The position numbers and the translations under genes were made by a program. A stretch of DNA of 64,000 nt, taken from assembly GCA_025716815.1 (NCBI GenBank), contig JAIXMN010000008.1, forward strand, positions 1,257,406 through 1,321,405. Reading direction: 5' to 3'. Below, one piece after another: positions 1 through 11,072 of this stretch (within the stretch, counting starts at the first letter, position 1; the number at the start of each line of letters is the position of its first letter). This DNA comes from Dichotomocladium elegans. Its lineage: Eukaryota > Mucoromycota > Mucoromycetes > Mucorales > Lichtheimiaceae. A model generated the notes under the pieces. That model worked only from the letters and a program-made list of their open reading frames with translations, did no database searches and was not told the DNA's origin.

Positions 1-169
1 ATCTTTTATACACATACACATGCACAGCGCAACTGCATTCTTCCTCTCTCATCCTTTACTTACCAAGCAGTCGGTGCCTAAGCGTGTGAATGCATGAGGA
101 GCTGACAGAAAAAGTCTAGAACTGACGTAAAATGAACGGTTGTTGCACAAATGCACAATGGACATGGGT

Positions 170-630
170 AAAATATACACCGTTTTCGAAAATTGAAGTC
201 GTGTCTTGGCAATTCTGAAGTCGTGGGATCACAAAATAAGAAGCAGAAACCTTTACGCATGATGACAAAGCAAATGTCGCACAGAAAACGCTTGGCTAAA
301 AATATTAGCTTGCTTTTTCATACCCATTTTACAGTCTGAAATGAGCAAGGCCATGTTGTTGATGAGTGTGGCTGCCGTTGAAAAGGTAATGTACTCTCTT
401 CAATCCGGTTATTTTCACACAGAGTATCTACGTAGTCCATCTTGCAAGGGTGACCCTGACCTTATTGCTACACATATCCCCAAGCGAAAGGATTCAGATG
501 AAAGTAGCAAACTTTAAGCGCGGCTACACAATGTGCATCGACAAAGAGAAGGTTTATGTTCGCGAAATACAGCAATGGGCATTATAGCATGAAAAGGACC
601 TTGATAAACCTTCAGTGAGGAGCATATGTT
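170..630 (+). mobile_element. Fragment of an IS630/Tc1-like DNA transposon (copy 1)
   Basis: This stretch lines up by eye with the upstream and N-terminal part of the better preserved IS630-like copy at 7866-9121. Shared blocks are a motif around the presumed start (ctgaaatgagcaa, 337-349 versus 8020-8032), a region reading PKRKD (480-500 versus 8098-8112), and a region reading YEKDP (about 588-606). Gaps and stops break every frame. The catalytic half is missing, because the similarity stops near 630, where the Fanzor relic begins. The presence of a broken copy is well supported; the exact edges are approximate. Confidence 0.6.
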
Positions 631-650
631 TATTATATTTATATATGATA

Positions 651-2771
651 TCACTGCCGCCGTCGCGTACTCGGTGATGTAGGTGCTGCTTGTCGACGCC
701 TTCTGGGGACAACGGCCCTCCGAAATCTTTCTGGCACTTGACCGGCAACACGCAGACCGTGAATGATATGGATAAAATTTAGGCAAGCGGCAAGATCCCG
801 GTTCCACATCCGACGTACTGGACCGTTGTCTTCGGTGCGCAGTATGCAATTTTCGCTGTGACATCTACAGTACAGAGGTCAATGAATTCCTTAGGCTTTC
901 GAATACATAAAAAAACGCAAGAATGAGTCCCATACCTCAAAAGACCGTGGCAAAGGACGTGGGGCCGCGGTTGCTGCTGCTGTTTGCGCTGCTGGTGTCG
1001 CCGAGGATTTAATACCATCCTGAATTTTGCAAGGTTCTCAGTGCCGTAGGATGGACAGCACTTGCTTGTTTTAAACTCGTCTATTAGGTACACCTCGAAT
1101 CCATGCTTTTGCAGGAGTTCCCTGAAGCCCTTGCCACGTATGGGCTCATGGAATCGAGCCATAGGAGCTGACCAGTTCCCGAAAATGAAGACTGCAGTGC
1201 TGCCAAACTTTTCTTTCAAGTCTTGGACAAGCTTAACATCAGCGAGTTGTTTGTTGAAAAAAGCTGACAGACGGAGTTTTCGGAAGAGAAAGGCTTGGGG
1301 CATGTGGTCGGTCATGGTATGACTATAAAACCCCTGGAGAACGTCGGACACCTCGGACCTTACACGAAGAAAGCGGCGGAAGTCATCCAGAACCAGTGTG
1401 CAGCTTCGCTCCTCAGACAGGCGGTTGCACCTTGTGCAGCTGCTTCAACCAACGGAACTTTTTGCTCTTGCGTGCCTTGTCCTGCTGGGATTTTGTATAC
1501 CGGAACAGTCGAGGCGCGATATTCGTTGATTCCTCGTGCACGCAGTACATAAAGTCTCGTCGGCCTGGATCGACGGCTACACATCGACCTGATATTTCTT
1601 CATGATCCGCTCGGCTCAGGCTTGTGATGCAAGGGATAAGCTCCTTGTTTGCTTTTAGAGGTATCGCGGTTGCGATCGGCGATGCTCTCAGCTTTTTAAA
1701 TACAGTAACCCCAACGCCATCTGTACTGATCATGCCACGGAACGTGAGATTGCCTTCTTTCTGGGGCCTGAAAGCTTTTGAATTGAGGTCAACTACCTCA
1801 TACCAATAATCCAAGTTGACGAGTTCGTCATCATTGTTCCAAGATCGTTGCAGAATGTTTTGGCAAAATATTTTGCTGTCGATAAACATATAACACCGGG
1901 ACCATCTGCGACGAAGTGGGAAACAATTAAAAGCAGGTAATTCGAGCCGTTGAAACAAGCAAGCGAGCTGGTAAAAGGCTTTCATGTGGTTGGCGGGGCG
2001 GGTCTTGCAGTCGTAGTAGATATTATCTTTTTGGAATCGGTAGCCTTCATGATAACAGTCGAGAACAGGCAATAGGACCTGCAAAGCCTCCCAAAAAACA
2101 TCTGATTGCTGCCTGATGAGATCTGTGTTAATCTGTCGGCTACTAATTGCCAACTTGAAGCGTCTGGCTGGCTCGATCACGGTTTCCAGAATACGGGCGC
2201 TTATTTCTTCGGTGCTCAAACGATCGAGCAGGTCTCTTTCCATTATAGCCTTTTGACGTCGAATGCCCAGCAAAGTATTGACGGCACGTCTGAGGTGCTG
2301 ACCAAATCGCATGTTGATATTGTTGCTGTACGCTGCATTTATCTTGCGTCCTTCATATATCGAGCATTGCTGTGCATGCGGAAAAGATGGCCTCGTGTAA
2401 TTTGCATGGTGGAGATATCCAGGCAAGTACTCGTTGATCAGAGCTCGATTCCTGACTGTGATGGACGATCTAAGTGCACGTCTCTCGTATTCGACTAAAG
2501 AGAGCCATACTTCAGAAAAAAAAAAACGGCTGTTCAAGAAGATCGCAATGTCGAAGTCTTGGTTGATTTGAAGTTCATTTAGGAAGATATACTTTGAGAA
2601 GGAGAACGCATGCACTGTTGTGGCGTGAGCAATATCAACCACCTCTAGTAACCGCTCACGGTGCTCTTCTCGCCAGCCGATGCTTTGAATAAAACACTTT
2701 ACCGAAAGGATCCGGTCACCGACATCGCGAATGTTGCAGACACTCGTAGTTGATGTAGCGGGTGAAGACAT
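651..2771 (-). pseudogene. Decayed Fanzor (TnpB-like RuvC nuclease) gene, split over three frames
   Basis: Fanzors are eukaryotic homologues of TnpB, the RNA-guided nucleases of IS200/605 and IS607 elements. The order of signatures is right. The first frame (2771-1413, 452 codons) holds the helical N-terminal half and RuvC-I in VAVDPGRRDF. A second frame (about 1430-910) holds the bridge segment KLRLSAFFNKQ, the RuvC-II region FIFGNWSAP and the start of the zinc finger (IDEFKTSKCCPSYG, then CHGLLRY). The third frame (about 870-651) holds RuvC-III in WNRDLAACLNF and ends at TGA 651-653. At least two frameshifts, near 1410-1440 and 880-920, break the gene, and one zinc-finger Cys pair looks disturbed (SYG where a CxxC is expected). 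The catalytic Asp codons of RuvC-I and RuvC-III survive. The upstream limit is uncertain because a 5' exon could exist. I judge it a recent pseudogene, or less likely an assembly with indel errors. Confidence 0.8.
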
Positions 2772-3260
2772 GTCTGTACCGGGATGACTAAATATTTCGG
2801 TTTCTGATGTCTAACCATTGATAAAAGAAGCTTACTTTTGAATGCGAGTTGTAAGTAGCTGTAGATATTGAAGACTAAAAAGTATCGGTATCTAAGGACC
2901 ATTTGCGATGATTGTGTTAGCAAAACCTGAAACTTTAGAAATGTGAATGCTACTATCCAATTCCTTTTCTGCATTGTATTTTTACGCGGCGGAAATGGGA
3001 AGATCGTAACAAGGCGTTTTCAAGCTCTGTATTAGTTAAAGCATCAGTAAGTAATGAAAGTCGTGCATCAAAAGTAGTACAGTATGATCTTTGATTTCCT
3101 ATAAATAATGGACAGTTGGTCAATCTGCTTTTTTCATAACTACATCCGCCCCTCTCTTTCATGGTCTTATCCGGTATGGTCATTATAATACAAAATTCTT
3201 TTATTACAATCTAACATCCACACTTCTTTGTAGATTAACCAATCGTACCAGCACTTGATG
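2772..3260. other. No gene recognised
   Basis: AT-rich sequence between the Fanzor relic and the first dispersed repeat. Short frames on the minus strand overlap the Fanzor N-terminus but carry no recognisable motif. Confidence 0.4.
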
Positions 3261-3269
3261 AGCCATGGA

Positions 3270-3640
3270 AGAGAGGAGATCCTGAACACTTCTTCTCTCC
3301 TTCCGCTCCGTTTCGCTGCCGCTTCTGGTCCCACTCCATTCCTTTTATTCCTTTTCGCCGCCGCCACTGGTCTCATCCCCTGTTGCTGCTGGCCTCCTCC
3401 ACATCTTCCGTCCTGGTTATCGCCAGGACACCCATACTACTCTTCGGAGATAAGTTAACGGGTATGGAGAAGAGGTAGTGTTTTTTGTTGTCTAACATGT
3501 TCCAATCCGCGGATCCGAAATCGTTTTACCTATTGATACGACAACTTTATACGATTCTATGCGTCGCTATTTTGTATTTTGTACGACATTGTTTTATCTC
3601 ATTTACGAAATTTATTTTGGAAAATAAAGTATTTATTCAG
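3270..3640 (+). repeat. Dispersed repeat, copy A (3' tail of an unidentified retroelement)
   Basis: A pyrimidine-rich stretch, then a block containing gataagttaa and ttgttgtctaa, then a tail reading acgaaatttattttgg followed by AATAAAG. The order and partial sequence match copies B (9160-9535) and C (13905-14107). This is the most diverged copy and has no readable C-terminal peptide. The poly(A)-signal-like ending fits the 3' end of a transcribed element. Confidence 0.45.
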
Positions 3641-3696
3641 AGGACAATCCTCGCCAGCGCAAAAGGAATTTGTAGACTGAGGCAGATGACGTATTG

Positions 3697-3834
3697 TCAA
3701 GGACTGAATTTGGTATTGTCGCCGCGTGACATAGAACGCTTTCGCGCAGCATCTCCAAGAGCATATTGGAGCGACAAGCCAGTGGGTAAAAAGGTTCCTC
3801 GCATCATGGTCTCTGAAAAATCTGAGGATGAAGA

Positions 3835-3869
<35 letters not shown>

Positions 3870-4083
3870 TTTCATGCGTTTGCTCCTGCCGTATGGATGT
3901 AGGAAGGATGCCGGGCGTCGTATCCATAGACGGGCGGTGCTTGGCTAAGGCCTGTTGGTGCTGTTTCAAAATAGCGTTTGTATCGGATGCCCGTCGTTGG
4001 TGGAAAACAGCGCAAGCGGAGGTATGAGAAGCAAAGGAGTCTGCTTTTTCATAGGTTTTTCCACAACGACAACGGAACGGCAT
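3697..4083 (-). CDS. Poly-Q protein with N-terminal zinc-finger-like motif
   Basis: A 128-residue single-exon frame from an ATG at 4083 to a TGA at 3697. It begins with a CxC ... H ... C pattern (residues 5-24: FRCRCGKTYEKADSFASH, then SAC) followed by FHQRR. This resembles a divergent C2H2-type finger, so nucleic-acid binding is likely but inferred. A run of glutamines (about residues 73-83) is followed by a run of serines; the Q run is coded by a pure CAG/CTG repeat. The rest is low complexity. A purine-rich strand and the divergent DNAJC7-like gene lie upstream. No family name can be given, and further exons cannot be excluded. Confidence 0.5.
3837..3867. repeat. (CTG/CAG)n triplet repeat coding poly-Q
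   Basis: About ten uninterrupted GCT/CTG units inside the zinc-finger-like gene, translated on the minus strand as glutamine. Likely length-polymorphic. Confidence 0.9.
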
Positions 4084-5111
4084 TGCAAAAAAGAAAAAAT
4101 AAAACCAGAGAAAAGAAAAGAATGAGAAGGGGGTAAAAAGGAACTGCGCTTTTCAATTATGTGTGCATGTAATGGGTGCACCTTTTGGGACGCATACCTT
4201 GTTTAGCTCAGATGGGGTAAATGGGATGGAGGGCGAAGCCGCATCAGAACATCTAGCAACAGGAAAATCTAAGGGCGTAGCGCCTTGTTGCTATTCCGCA
4301 TTACCTTAAGAAAAAAAGCAATTGCGAAACTAGGTGTGGATTTCTCTGTCTCTCTTTGCGGTGATATACACTATCCAAGTGATCAATCTTCCATATCCTT
4401 ATGCTCCGACTTGAGTAAGGGCATGAATAGTCGTTTCCTTACGATTCCCTGGATCAACCCCTCCCTAGGCAGAAGCTTCTTGGCGACAGATTAAATCCGC
4501 TATTCGGGCATCAACTTTTCTTTACAGCTTTTTTATAGTCCAAGGGAGCTGCCAATAATCCTGAAACAATAAGCGCTTTCACCCACTTTGATGCAGATAA
4601 ACGAAAATGTTTGTGTTCGTGAGATGTCTTTCTCGTGTAACCATGACAGCGGCGTGTAAATTCAAATTATTGTATGTAGCCGAATACGTTTTTACTTTGC
4701 CGGGACAACGCAGCAGCATGGTTAAGTTGAATAGGCATGAATTCTCGTTACTGATGCATGCCTAAGGTTGAAAGAAGGTATCCTCTCATTTTTTATATAA
4801 TCCGCCCCTTCAAGCTAACTCTGGTTTGCTGTTAACCCACAAGAGAGAGGGAAGAAAAGATAGAAAGAGAAAGACAAAAAGCAGAAAAAGAAGTTGTATT
4901 ATTTCCAAGGCCCGCTATTCCAGCACATTCGATTTCGAGTGACTTTTTTTTTTTTCGCCGTTAAACCTTGTTCCTCGTTCCAGGGCCGAAGATCTCCTTT
5001 TTTTTTCCCTTCTCTCTCTCTCTTCTCTTCTCTTCTCTCTCCTCCGTCCACTGGACAGCAACCTCATCCAGCTGATCCCCCTCGCTTATAACCCGTTTAT
5101 CACTCTCAGAA
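4084..5111. other. Intergenic region between divergent genes
   Basis: Holds the upstream regions of the zinc-finger-like gene (minus) and the DNAJC7-like gene (plus). A strong pyrimidine tract (about 4998-5045, TTTTTTCCC then repeated TCTCTC and TCTTC) lies just before the start codon at 5112, a common feature of fungal core promoters. No coding signal was found. Confidence 0.5.
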
Positions 5112-7081
5112 ATGACAAACAATCCTATGGATATCGATTCTACCGCACTGTAAGTGATGTCTTATTGCCGATCTCATCCTACTTGATAAAAGTGGTACTG
5201 GCTTCGGAACAGTGTTGTGATGTTAGCTAGAAAAAAACCATCTCCGGCATGGACTGACATGATACATTTTAGTTCGGCTGAGGAGATCAAAGCGCGTGCC
5301 AACGCAGAATATAAGAACGGTTCTTACAATGAAGCTGTGGCTCTTTATTCCCAGGCGATTGGTACGTTCCCGGAGCAGCCAGAGAAAGAGCGACTATGCT
5401 TTTGTGAATATAAGCATCTGACATGCTTACCATAGAATTGTCACCAAGTACACCCACTTACTATGCCAACCGTGCTGCGGCGCTAATGATGCTCGGTCGA
5501 TACAGTGAAGCCAGTGCTGACTGCCGTTCAGCAACTGATCTTGACCCAAGCAATATCAAGGCGTTTCTCCGAAATGGAAAATGCCAACTCAACTTGGGCT
5601 CATTGGAGGAGTCAACACGCCAATATGAACAGGCCTTGGCCCTGGATCAGTCGAATGCACAGGCGCGACGCGAGTATGCCAACCTCCAGACTGTCAAGAA
5701 TTATATTGTTCAGATGGAAACGTACTTGAATAACAATCAATGGGCTTTGGCGGGCAACAGCTTGGATCGTGCCATCGCGATGGTTGATGGCGAGCGTGTG
5801 CCCTACAAGTGGAATGTGTGGCGTGCCGAATGTGCCCTTGGCCAGAAAAAATGGTCCGAGGCGAGCCGAATTGTGAAGTAATGCTCGATTCTTATAGAAG
5901 AAAATCGTAAACACTTCCTCACGCATGCAACCTTGTTTTTCTTACAGTTATCTAGTTCGTCTCAATACTCAGAACCCAGATGTGCTTTACCTTCGTGCCC
6001 GCGTCTTCTACGGCCAGGGCGATAACCAAAAAGCAGTGGCTCACTGCATGGAGGCTCTTCGATGCGATCCCGACTTTGCAAAGGCGCGCGTGCTGCTCAA
6101 GAAGGCCCGGGCTCTGGAAGCTCAAAAAGAGAAGGGCAACGCAGCATTTAAGACGAATCAGCTTCAAGAAGCATATGATGCGTATACTGCTGCACTTGAG
6201 ATTGATCCTGAGAACGACATTATCAATGCGAAGTTATACTCTAACCGAGCTGCTGTTTTGCAAAAGGTAATATTAAAATAACTCTCATCGAGACGGGATA
6301 AGTCACTCATACATCTGTAATTACAGCAAAAAAAGCATCAAGAAGCACTGGAGGACTGTAATCGGGCCATCAAGCTTGATTCGGAATTTACCAAGGTGTA
6401 TAGTCGACGTGCCGCATGTTATATGGAACTGGAAGAGTACGAGGACGCTATCCGAGATTATCGTCATTTGACTGAAGTGGATGCTAGCAACAGAGGTAAG
6501 ATAAATTTTATTCACCTCCTCAACTGGGTTCATTTTGAAGACTAAGAAAACCATTTCGTGCATGTAAATTAGAATATCGAAGTCTCTTGCAAAAGGCTGA
6601 ACTCGAATTCAAAAAGTCTCAGCGTAAGGACTATTACAAGATTCTCGGTCTTACTAAGACTGCGACCGACTCCGAGATCAAGAAGGCATATCGCAAACTT
6701 GCGCTTCAATACCACCCGGACAAGAACGATGGTGATGCGAAGGCTGAAGCAAAGTTCAAAGAAGTGGGTGAGGCATATACCATCCTGAGCGATCCGCAAA
6801 AGAAGATGCAATATGACTCGGGCGCCGACCTCAACGGAGGCATGGGTATGGGTGGCGGATTCGAGGCTTCAGGAGCCGACATGAATGATATTTTCATGCA
6901 AATGTTCGGTGGCGGCATGGGCGGTGGCGGTGCACGTGGCTTTTCTGCTGGTGGCGGCTTCCCTGGTGGCGGCTTCCCAGGCGGCGGCTTCCCAGGCGGC
7001 GGCTTCTCAGGTGGAGGTTTCCCGGGAGCCGGTGGTTCTCGACGCGCGCCCGGTGGAGGTTTCACCTTCCATTTTGGTTAA
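5112..7081 (+). CDS. DNAJC7: TPR and J-domain co-chaperone (DNAJC7/TPR2 type)
   Basis: Six exons: 5112-5149, 5273-5361, 5436-5877, 5948-6266, 6327-6495 and 6573-7081. All introns are GT-AG, and together they give 521 residues. Tandem tetratricopeptide repeats fill residues 15-350 (for example [19 protein letters not shown] and [18 protein letters not shown]). A J domain follows at about 372-435 with KDYYKILGL and the HPD motif at 400-402, which stimulates Hsp70 ATPase. The tail is Gly/Phe-rich with repeats of GGGFPG and ends in FHFG. The architecture of TPRs before a C-terminal J domain is that of DNAJC7, which hands clients between Hsp90 and Hsp70 in the cytosol; that role is inferred from the family. 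The start is the first ATG after a pyrimidine tract. Confidence 0.93.
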
Positions 7082-7110
7082 CCTATTTTTTTTGTTCATT
7101 CACCCACTTT

Positions 7111-7193
7111 ACACGCACGAACATAACCACAACCACACGCACACGCACAACCACACGCACACGCACACGCACCGCACACACACGCACACGCAC
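7111..7193. repeat. (CACACG)n-like microsatellite
   Basis: Imperfect CACACG/CACGCA units in the 3' flank of the DNAJC7-like gene. Confidence 0.85.
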
Positions 7194-7865
7194 CTTTCCT
7201 GTATGTACTTCTTTCATTCTTCATTCACCCTGCGCTATGCTGTCCATAATTTTATTACCAGTAGCCATTTTAGAATGTTTCTGTTTTTATTCCCGCTTAT
7301 CCCTTCTTCCTTTGTAATCATACGCTACACTCTATTAAAATATGAAAACGAGTGTAATTATTCAATCTTCAATAGCCATTTAAAAGTTAAGGGAAGGAAA
7401 ATAGTTTCGTGGGCCCACACGGTCGTGCTGAGGTACTCTGCTCCAATGGATGTACGTCAAGCGGATTCTACCTCTCGTGAACCGTGTACCTCATTTTCAC
7501 AAACAAGGCCCTGCGCCACCACTTCTAAAAGTCGCAAGGCCATCGAATTAGAAGCCGCGGTTGCTTAGAAACTTTTGCGCATGATGATAAATAAAATGCG
7601 TCGGCTTTTTAGAGGCCATCGACCCTTCTCTATAGATATTCAGCAGTCTGGATGAGCATTCACTGCAATCATACGAATAAATCCCACTTGAATCTGTTTG
7701 CAGCCAGTTTTGTCGCGGTAATAACCAAAAACAGGAGTTCACAAGATTTGGATCGTTCCGTTGTTCAAGAATGCAACGATATCACTAAATGTCAATAGAG
7801 AAATATCTATTGATCCTCGCGATGAGGACAATTGGATCTTTTGTATATGTTGGTCAAACATGATG
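7194..7865. other. No gene recognised
   Basis: 3' flank of the DNAJC7-like gene and lead-in to the transposon relic. A 40-codon frame at 7447-7569 has no recognisable motif. Some of this DNA may be the left part of the IS630-like element, since a motif near 7575 (gcgcatgatgat) has a counterpart near 255 in copy 1. Confidence 0.35.
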
Positions 7866-9121
7866 GAAACATACACTATTTTCCAAAATCAAAGCCGCGT
7901 TTTTTGCCCAGAATACGCATGACGACAATCAAATGTCACATGCATCCACGGAAAGATGTCGCTTCCATCTCTATAAAAATTCGTCCTTTTGACTCTTTCT
8001 CTTTTATACACTTTTACATTCTGAAATGAGCAACCTATTTTTCCACGAAGATGGCCAAGGTCATGTCGTTGATGAAGAAATGTACTCTCACACATTCCCC
8101 AAGCGCAAGGATACATACATTCGGATGAAATAAGCGGAAATCAAGCGCAGTTACACAGCGTACACTGACCAAGACCAAGATCAGATTTTTCAAACGGATG
8201 TTTGAGAAGGCCTTGTGTGCATCAGCTGCTAGGAATCCATGTTCGTTCAGCGAATAAATGTGCATTGCAAGTACGAGAAGGACCCTGGCAGCATCATTAA
8301 GAAACTTAAAGCGAGGAGTCGTTCGCGTATTCTGAACGAAGAGTATAAGAGCGTTATTCTAGAATACATTGATGAGAATCATCCATTGTCCTAGAGCAGC
8401 TGATGGAGCAACTGCTCCAAAGATTTGAGGGTCTCAAAGTATCTAAAACGACGCTCCATCGATTTATGAAAACGGATGCAGCTTATCATTGAAAATGCCT
8501 CGGTCTCAGCCTATAGACAGGAATAGTGCTGCAAAGATCCAAGAGCGCCTTGCCTGGGTGCGCAGATGGGACTGGGCCGATATTGACTTTACAAAAAACC
8601 GCATTTTCGTTGACGAGGCTGGATTCCATATTAATATGAGACGCAGCATGGCATGGTCCAAGAAAGGGACCCCTGGAGTGGGCACAATAACAAAGACAAG
8701 AGCAAAGACAACCACAATCTTGGGAGTAATCTCAGCATCAGGCATCATTCAATGTAGTTTGAGACTCCCGCAGCCACCAATCAAGAAAAGAAAGAAAGCA
8801 GGTCAATCTGAAGTTATGATCAGACGAATTGTAATTGGACACTATCTCAGCTTCCTTAAAGCTACAATGGACGAGATGGAGAAGTATAAACATATGAAAG
8901 ACCATTATTTCATAACGGATAATGCACCTATTCATAAGGCTGAGGATGTCGCTAAATACACCGAGTGTCGAGGATATCGATGTATATATCTTCCACCATA
9001 CTCGTCTGAACTCAATCCGATTGAGCAGTTTTAGCCAGCTGTCAAGAGCAAAGTAAAACGCAATAGACTACCCTTCTTCCATTCTGAAAACCTTCTAATA
9101 TTCCGGATCGTCTGTAGATAA
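7866..9121 (+). mobile_element. IS630/Tc1-like DNA transposon relic (copy 2)
   Basis: Better preserved relative of the fragment at 170-630. The N-terminal part begins at the ATG at 8026 and is broken by a TAA at about 8131 and further stops. The catalytic half stays open from 8489 to 9034 and reads on past a nonsense codon to 9119. Terminal inverted repeats could not be defined by eye. Confidence 0.75.
8489..9119 (+). pseudogene. IS630-family transposase catalytic domain with a nonsense codon
   Basis: Frame of 181 codons before TAG 9032-9034. All three DDE landmarks are visible: FVDEAGFH (first Asp), FITDNAPIH (second Asp) and YSSELNPIEQF (Glu). Right after EQF, where the family normally has Trp, a TAG stops the frame. 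In the same frame the expected tail PAVKSKVKRN continues to TAA 9119-9121, so one point mutation explains the stop. The upstream DNA-binding half (from 8026) carries further stops, so the gene is dead. It belongs to the IS630-Tc1-mariner superfamily (cut-and-paste, TA targets). Confidence 0.85.
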
Positions 9122-9159
9122 CGATATCAGCCTAACTCAAGTACCTCGAGAGGAAATGA

Positions 9160-9535
9160 TATGGGTTTTGGGTGGGACCTGGTTTGCCTGCACCCGCGCA
9201 GGTCTCCCACCATGGCTTCGTCGAGGTGCTTTTGTCTTCGTCTGCTCCCTCCGTTGCTTCCCCTGATGCTTCTGCCGCTGGTGTTGTTGCTGGTCCGTCG
9301 TCGTCGTCGTCGTCGTCCCTCCTCGTTCCTTCCTCCAACCCTTCCGCCGTCGATGCTCAATAGCTCCAAATCCTTCCTTTCCTCCCTGTTCCGCTATTGT
9401 TACCTCAATGGCACACCTAGTTACCTTCGTGGTAAGTTAAAGAGCAAGAAAGGGGACTGATGTTTTCTGTTGACTAATGGGCATGTCTCCGGGCCTTTAC
9501 TTTTATTTGAAAATAAAGTATGCCAAGCCCTCGGC
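9160..9535 (+). repeat. Dispersed repeat, copy B
   Basis: Contains a (TCG)n run (9297-9319), a block reading GTPSYLRGKLKSKKGD in one frame, the nucleotide motif ttctgttgacta, and an ending tttgAAAATAAAGTATG. Copy C has the same order with TPSYLRAKLKNKKG. The upstream part in another frame is Ser/Ala-rich and ends at SAVDAQ. This looks like the 3' end of a retroelement or multicopy gene with a conserved basic C-terminus. The family is not identified. Confidence 0.55.
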
Positions 9536-10573
9536 CGTCGATATGACTGCATAAATCGAGACTTATACTTCTTTATAGCGCTCATATCTGAAAAGGCACA
9601 ACGCAAACCCGTATGTAACACGATTATGGACGGAATATCGATTGATGCTATGCGCTATGCGAGCACCCCGAGAGTAAGAACGGAATAACCAACAATATTA
9701 GCAAGTAATGAACGTCCTGCAGCAAAAAAAGAAAGATAAGATCGATCGCCGCATGTACTTTCAACATAACTCATTGCAAAGAGACTATGCGTATTTTCCA
9801 AAGAGAGAGAGAGAGAGGAAAAGAACCGTGCAGCAGGCTAAGGTGTGCAAGAAATATACGTAGAGGGCGCTATTGGTTAGGAAAAGACGCTGAACATGAT
9901 GTGGCTTGCTGTACTTATCATTCTGACGCAGAGATTGCACACTCCTGCTTATGGCCCGAAAAACGCTGCTTCCCAATTCTCTTATAGCAAGAAATCTCAA
10001 TGTAATAATAGAGAACACCTTTATCCAATTCACTTGCTTGTGATAAAACACTGACCAGCTTGAAGGGTGTACCGTACATCATATACTGAGAGTAGGACGG
10101 AAAATCTGTGGTTGTGGTGGTGGTGCGTGTGGCGTAATTTAAAAACCCGATTGCATGCATGTATGCTGCTGTGGTTAGTGCGCCCGATTCTGGGAACCAA
10201 GAAAGGACGTCATCAGTACTGCAATCCTGCATAGGGGCTTTGCCTATCATAGTAATGATTCAAGGATTTTGATAGTAATGGCGAGTTTAGACCAATTCAG
10301 GTTGTATAGACTGCCCATCGTGTATTCTGTATAACCTCAATTGTATTGTTCAATTATACCACGTCGTATGATGCAACTGGACTTTGCCAAGGCAGCAAAT
10401 CAAACCACTCTTTGTATCATATAATGATACTTAGAAAGACATAGCATAACCTGCTCATCCGGCATTGCACTCCCATATTTATTCTCTTTAATACCTTCAC
10501 AATATTATTTCCGTGTTTAATACAGAATACATGTCTGGCAAAAGATAAATATATCTGCAATGAGCTGGAAAAT
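9536..10573. other. No gene confidently recognised
   Basis: A 110-codon minus-strand frame (10250-9918) contains a six-Thr run from a GGT repeat but no known motif. A GA tract lies at 9801-9816. The last 150 bp are the 3' flank of cytochrome c. Confidence 0.35.
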
Positions 10574-11072
10574 CTATTGAGTGGATTCCTTGAGATACGC
10601 GACGACGTCAGCGCGATCTTTGGGTTTCTTGAAGCCTGCAAAAGCCATCTTGGTTCCCGGGATATATTTTTTGGGATTCTCCAGATACTATAATCGATAA
10701 GCGTCAGTATTTCTGGTTGACTCGTTTAAATAAATGTCCATCTTTCTTCTGCCCTCCGCCCCCCCTTTTCCCTCATACGTCGAAGAGCGTCTGATCGTCC
10801 CAGATGACGCCCTTATTCTTGTTGGCATCCGTGTAGGAGAAGCCAGCAACTTGGCCGGACTTGCGTCCGAAGATACCGTGTAGATTAGGACCGACCTTGT
10901 TTGGACCTCCCTACAAAAGATTTGATTTCGGTACGTGCGCAGTTTAGTTGGCGAAGATGATACAATCATTGGGCATATGTGTAGCTTCTACCTCCTCAAC
11001 AGTGTGGCATTGAGCGCAACGGGTCTTGAAAAGCTTTGCACCGGCCTCGGCGTTGCCAGAAGTAGCACTCAT
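10574..11072 (-). CDS. CYC1: Cytochrome c
   Basis: Three exons on the minus strand (11072-10992, 10910-10779, 10687-10574) give 108 residues. The haem-attachment site is CAQCH (residues 19-23), the axial Met lies in PGTKMAF (Met85), and the conserved [13 protein letters not shown] and [10 protein letters not shown] segments are in place. The protein carries electrons between complexes III and IV in the mitochondrial intermembrane space. The start [19 protein letters not shown] fits the family length. Introns are 81 and 91 nt with GTAGAA and GTATGA donors. Confidence 0.97.

Noticed and set aside
5217..5435. Separate short gene starting [12 protein letters not shown]
   Set aside because: It is intron sequence plus exon 2 of the DNAJC7-like gene; the spliced frame from 5112 is consistent with all later exons.
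6706..7065. Minus-strand Pro/Lys-rich frame of 119 codons
   Set aside because: Shadow of the Gly-rich tail of the co-chaperone on the other strand.
6885..7568. Plus-strand 227-codon frame with a His/Thr repeat
   Set aside because: Runs through the CACACG microsatellite and overlaps the J-protein tail in another frame.
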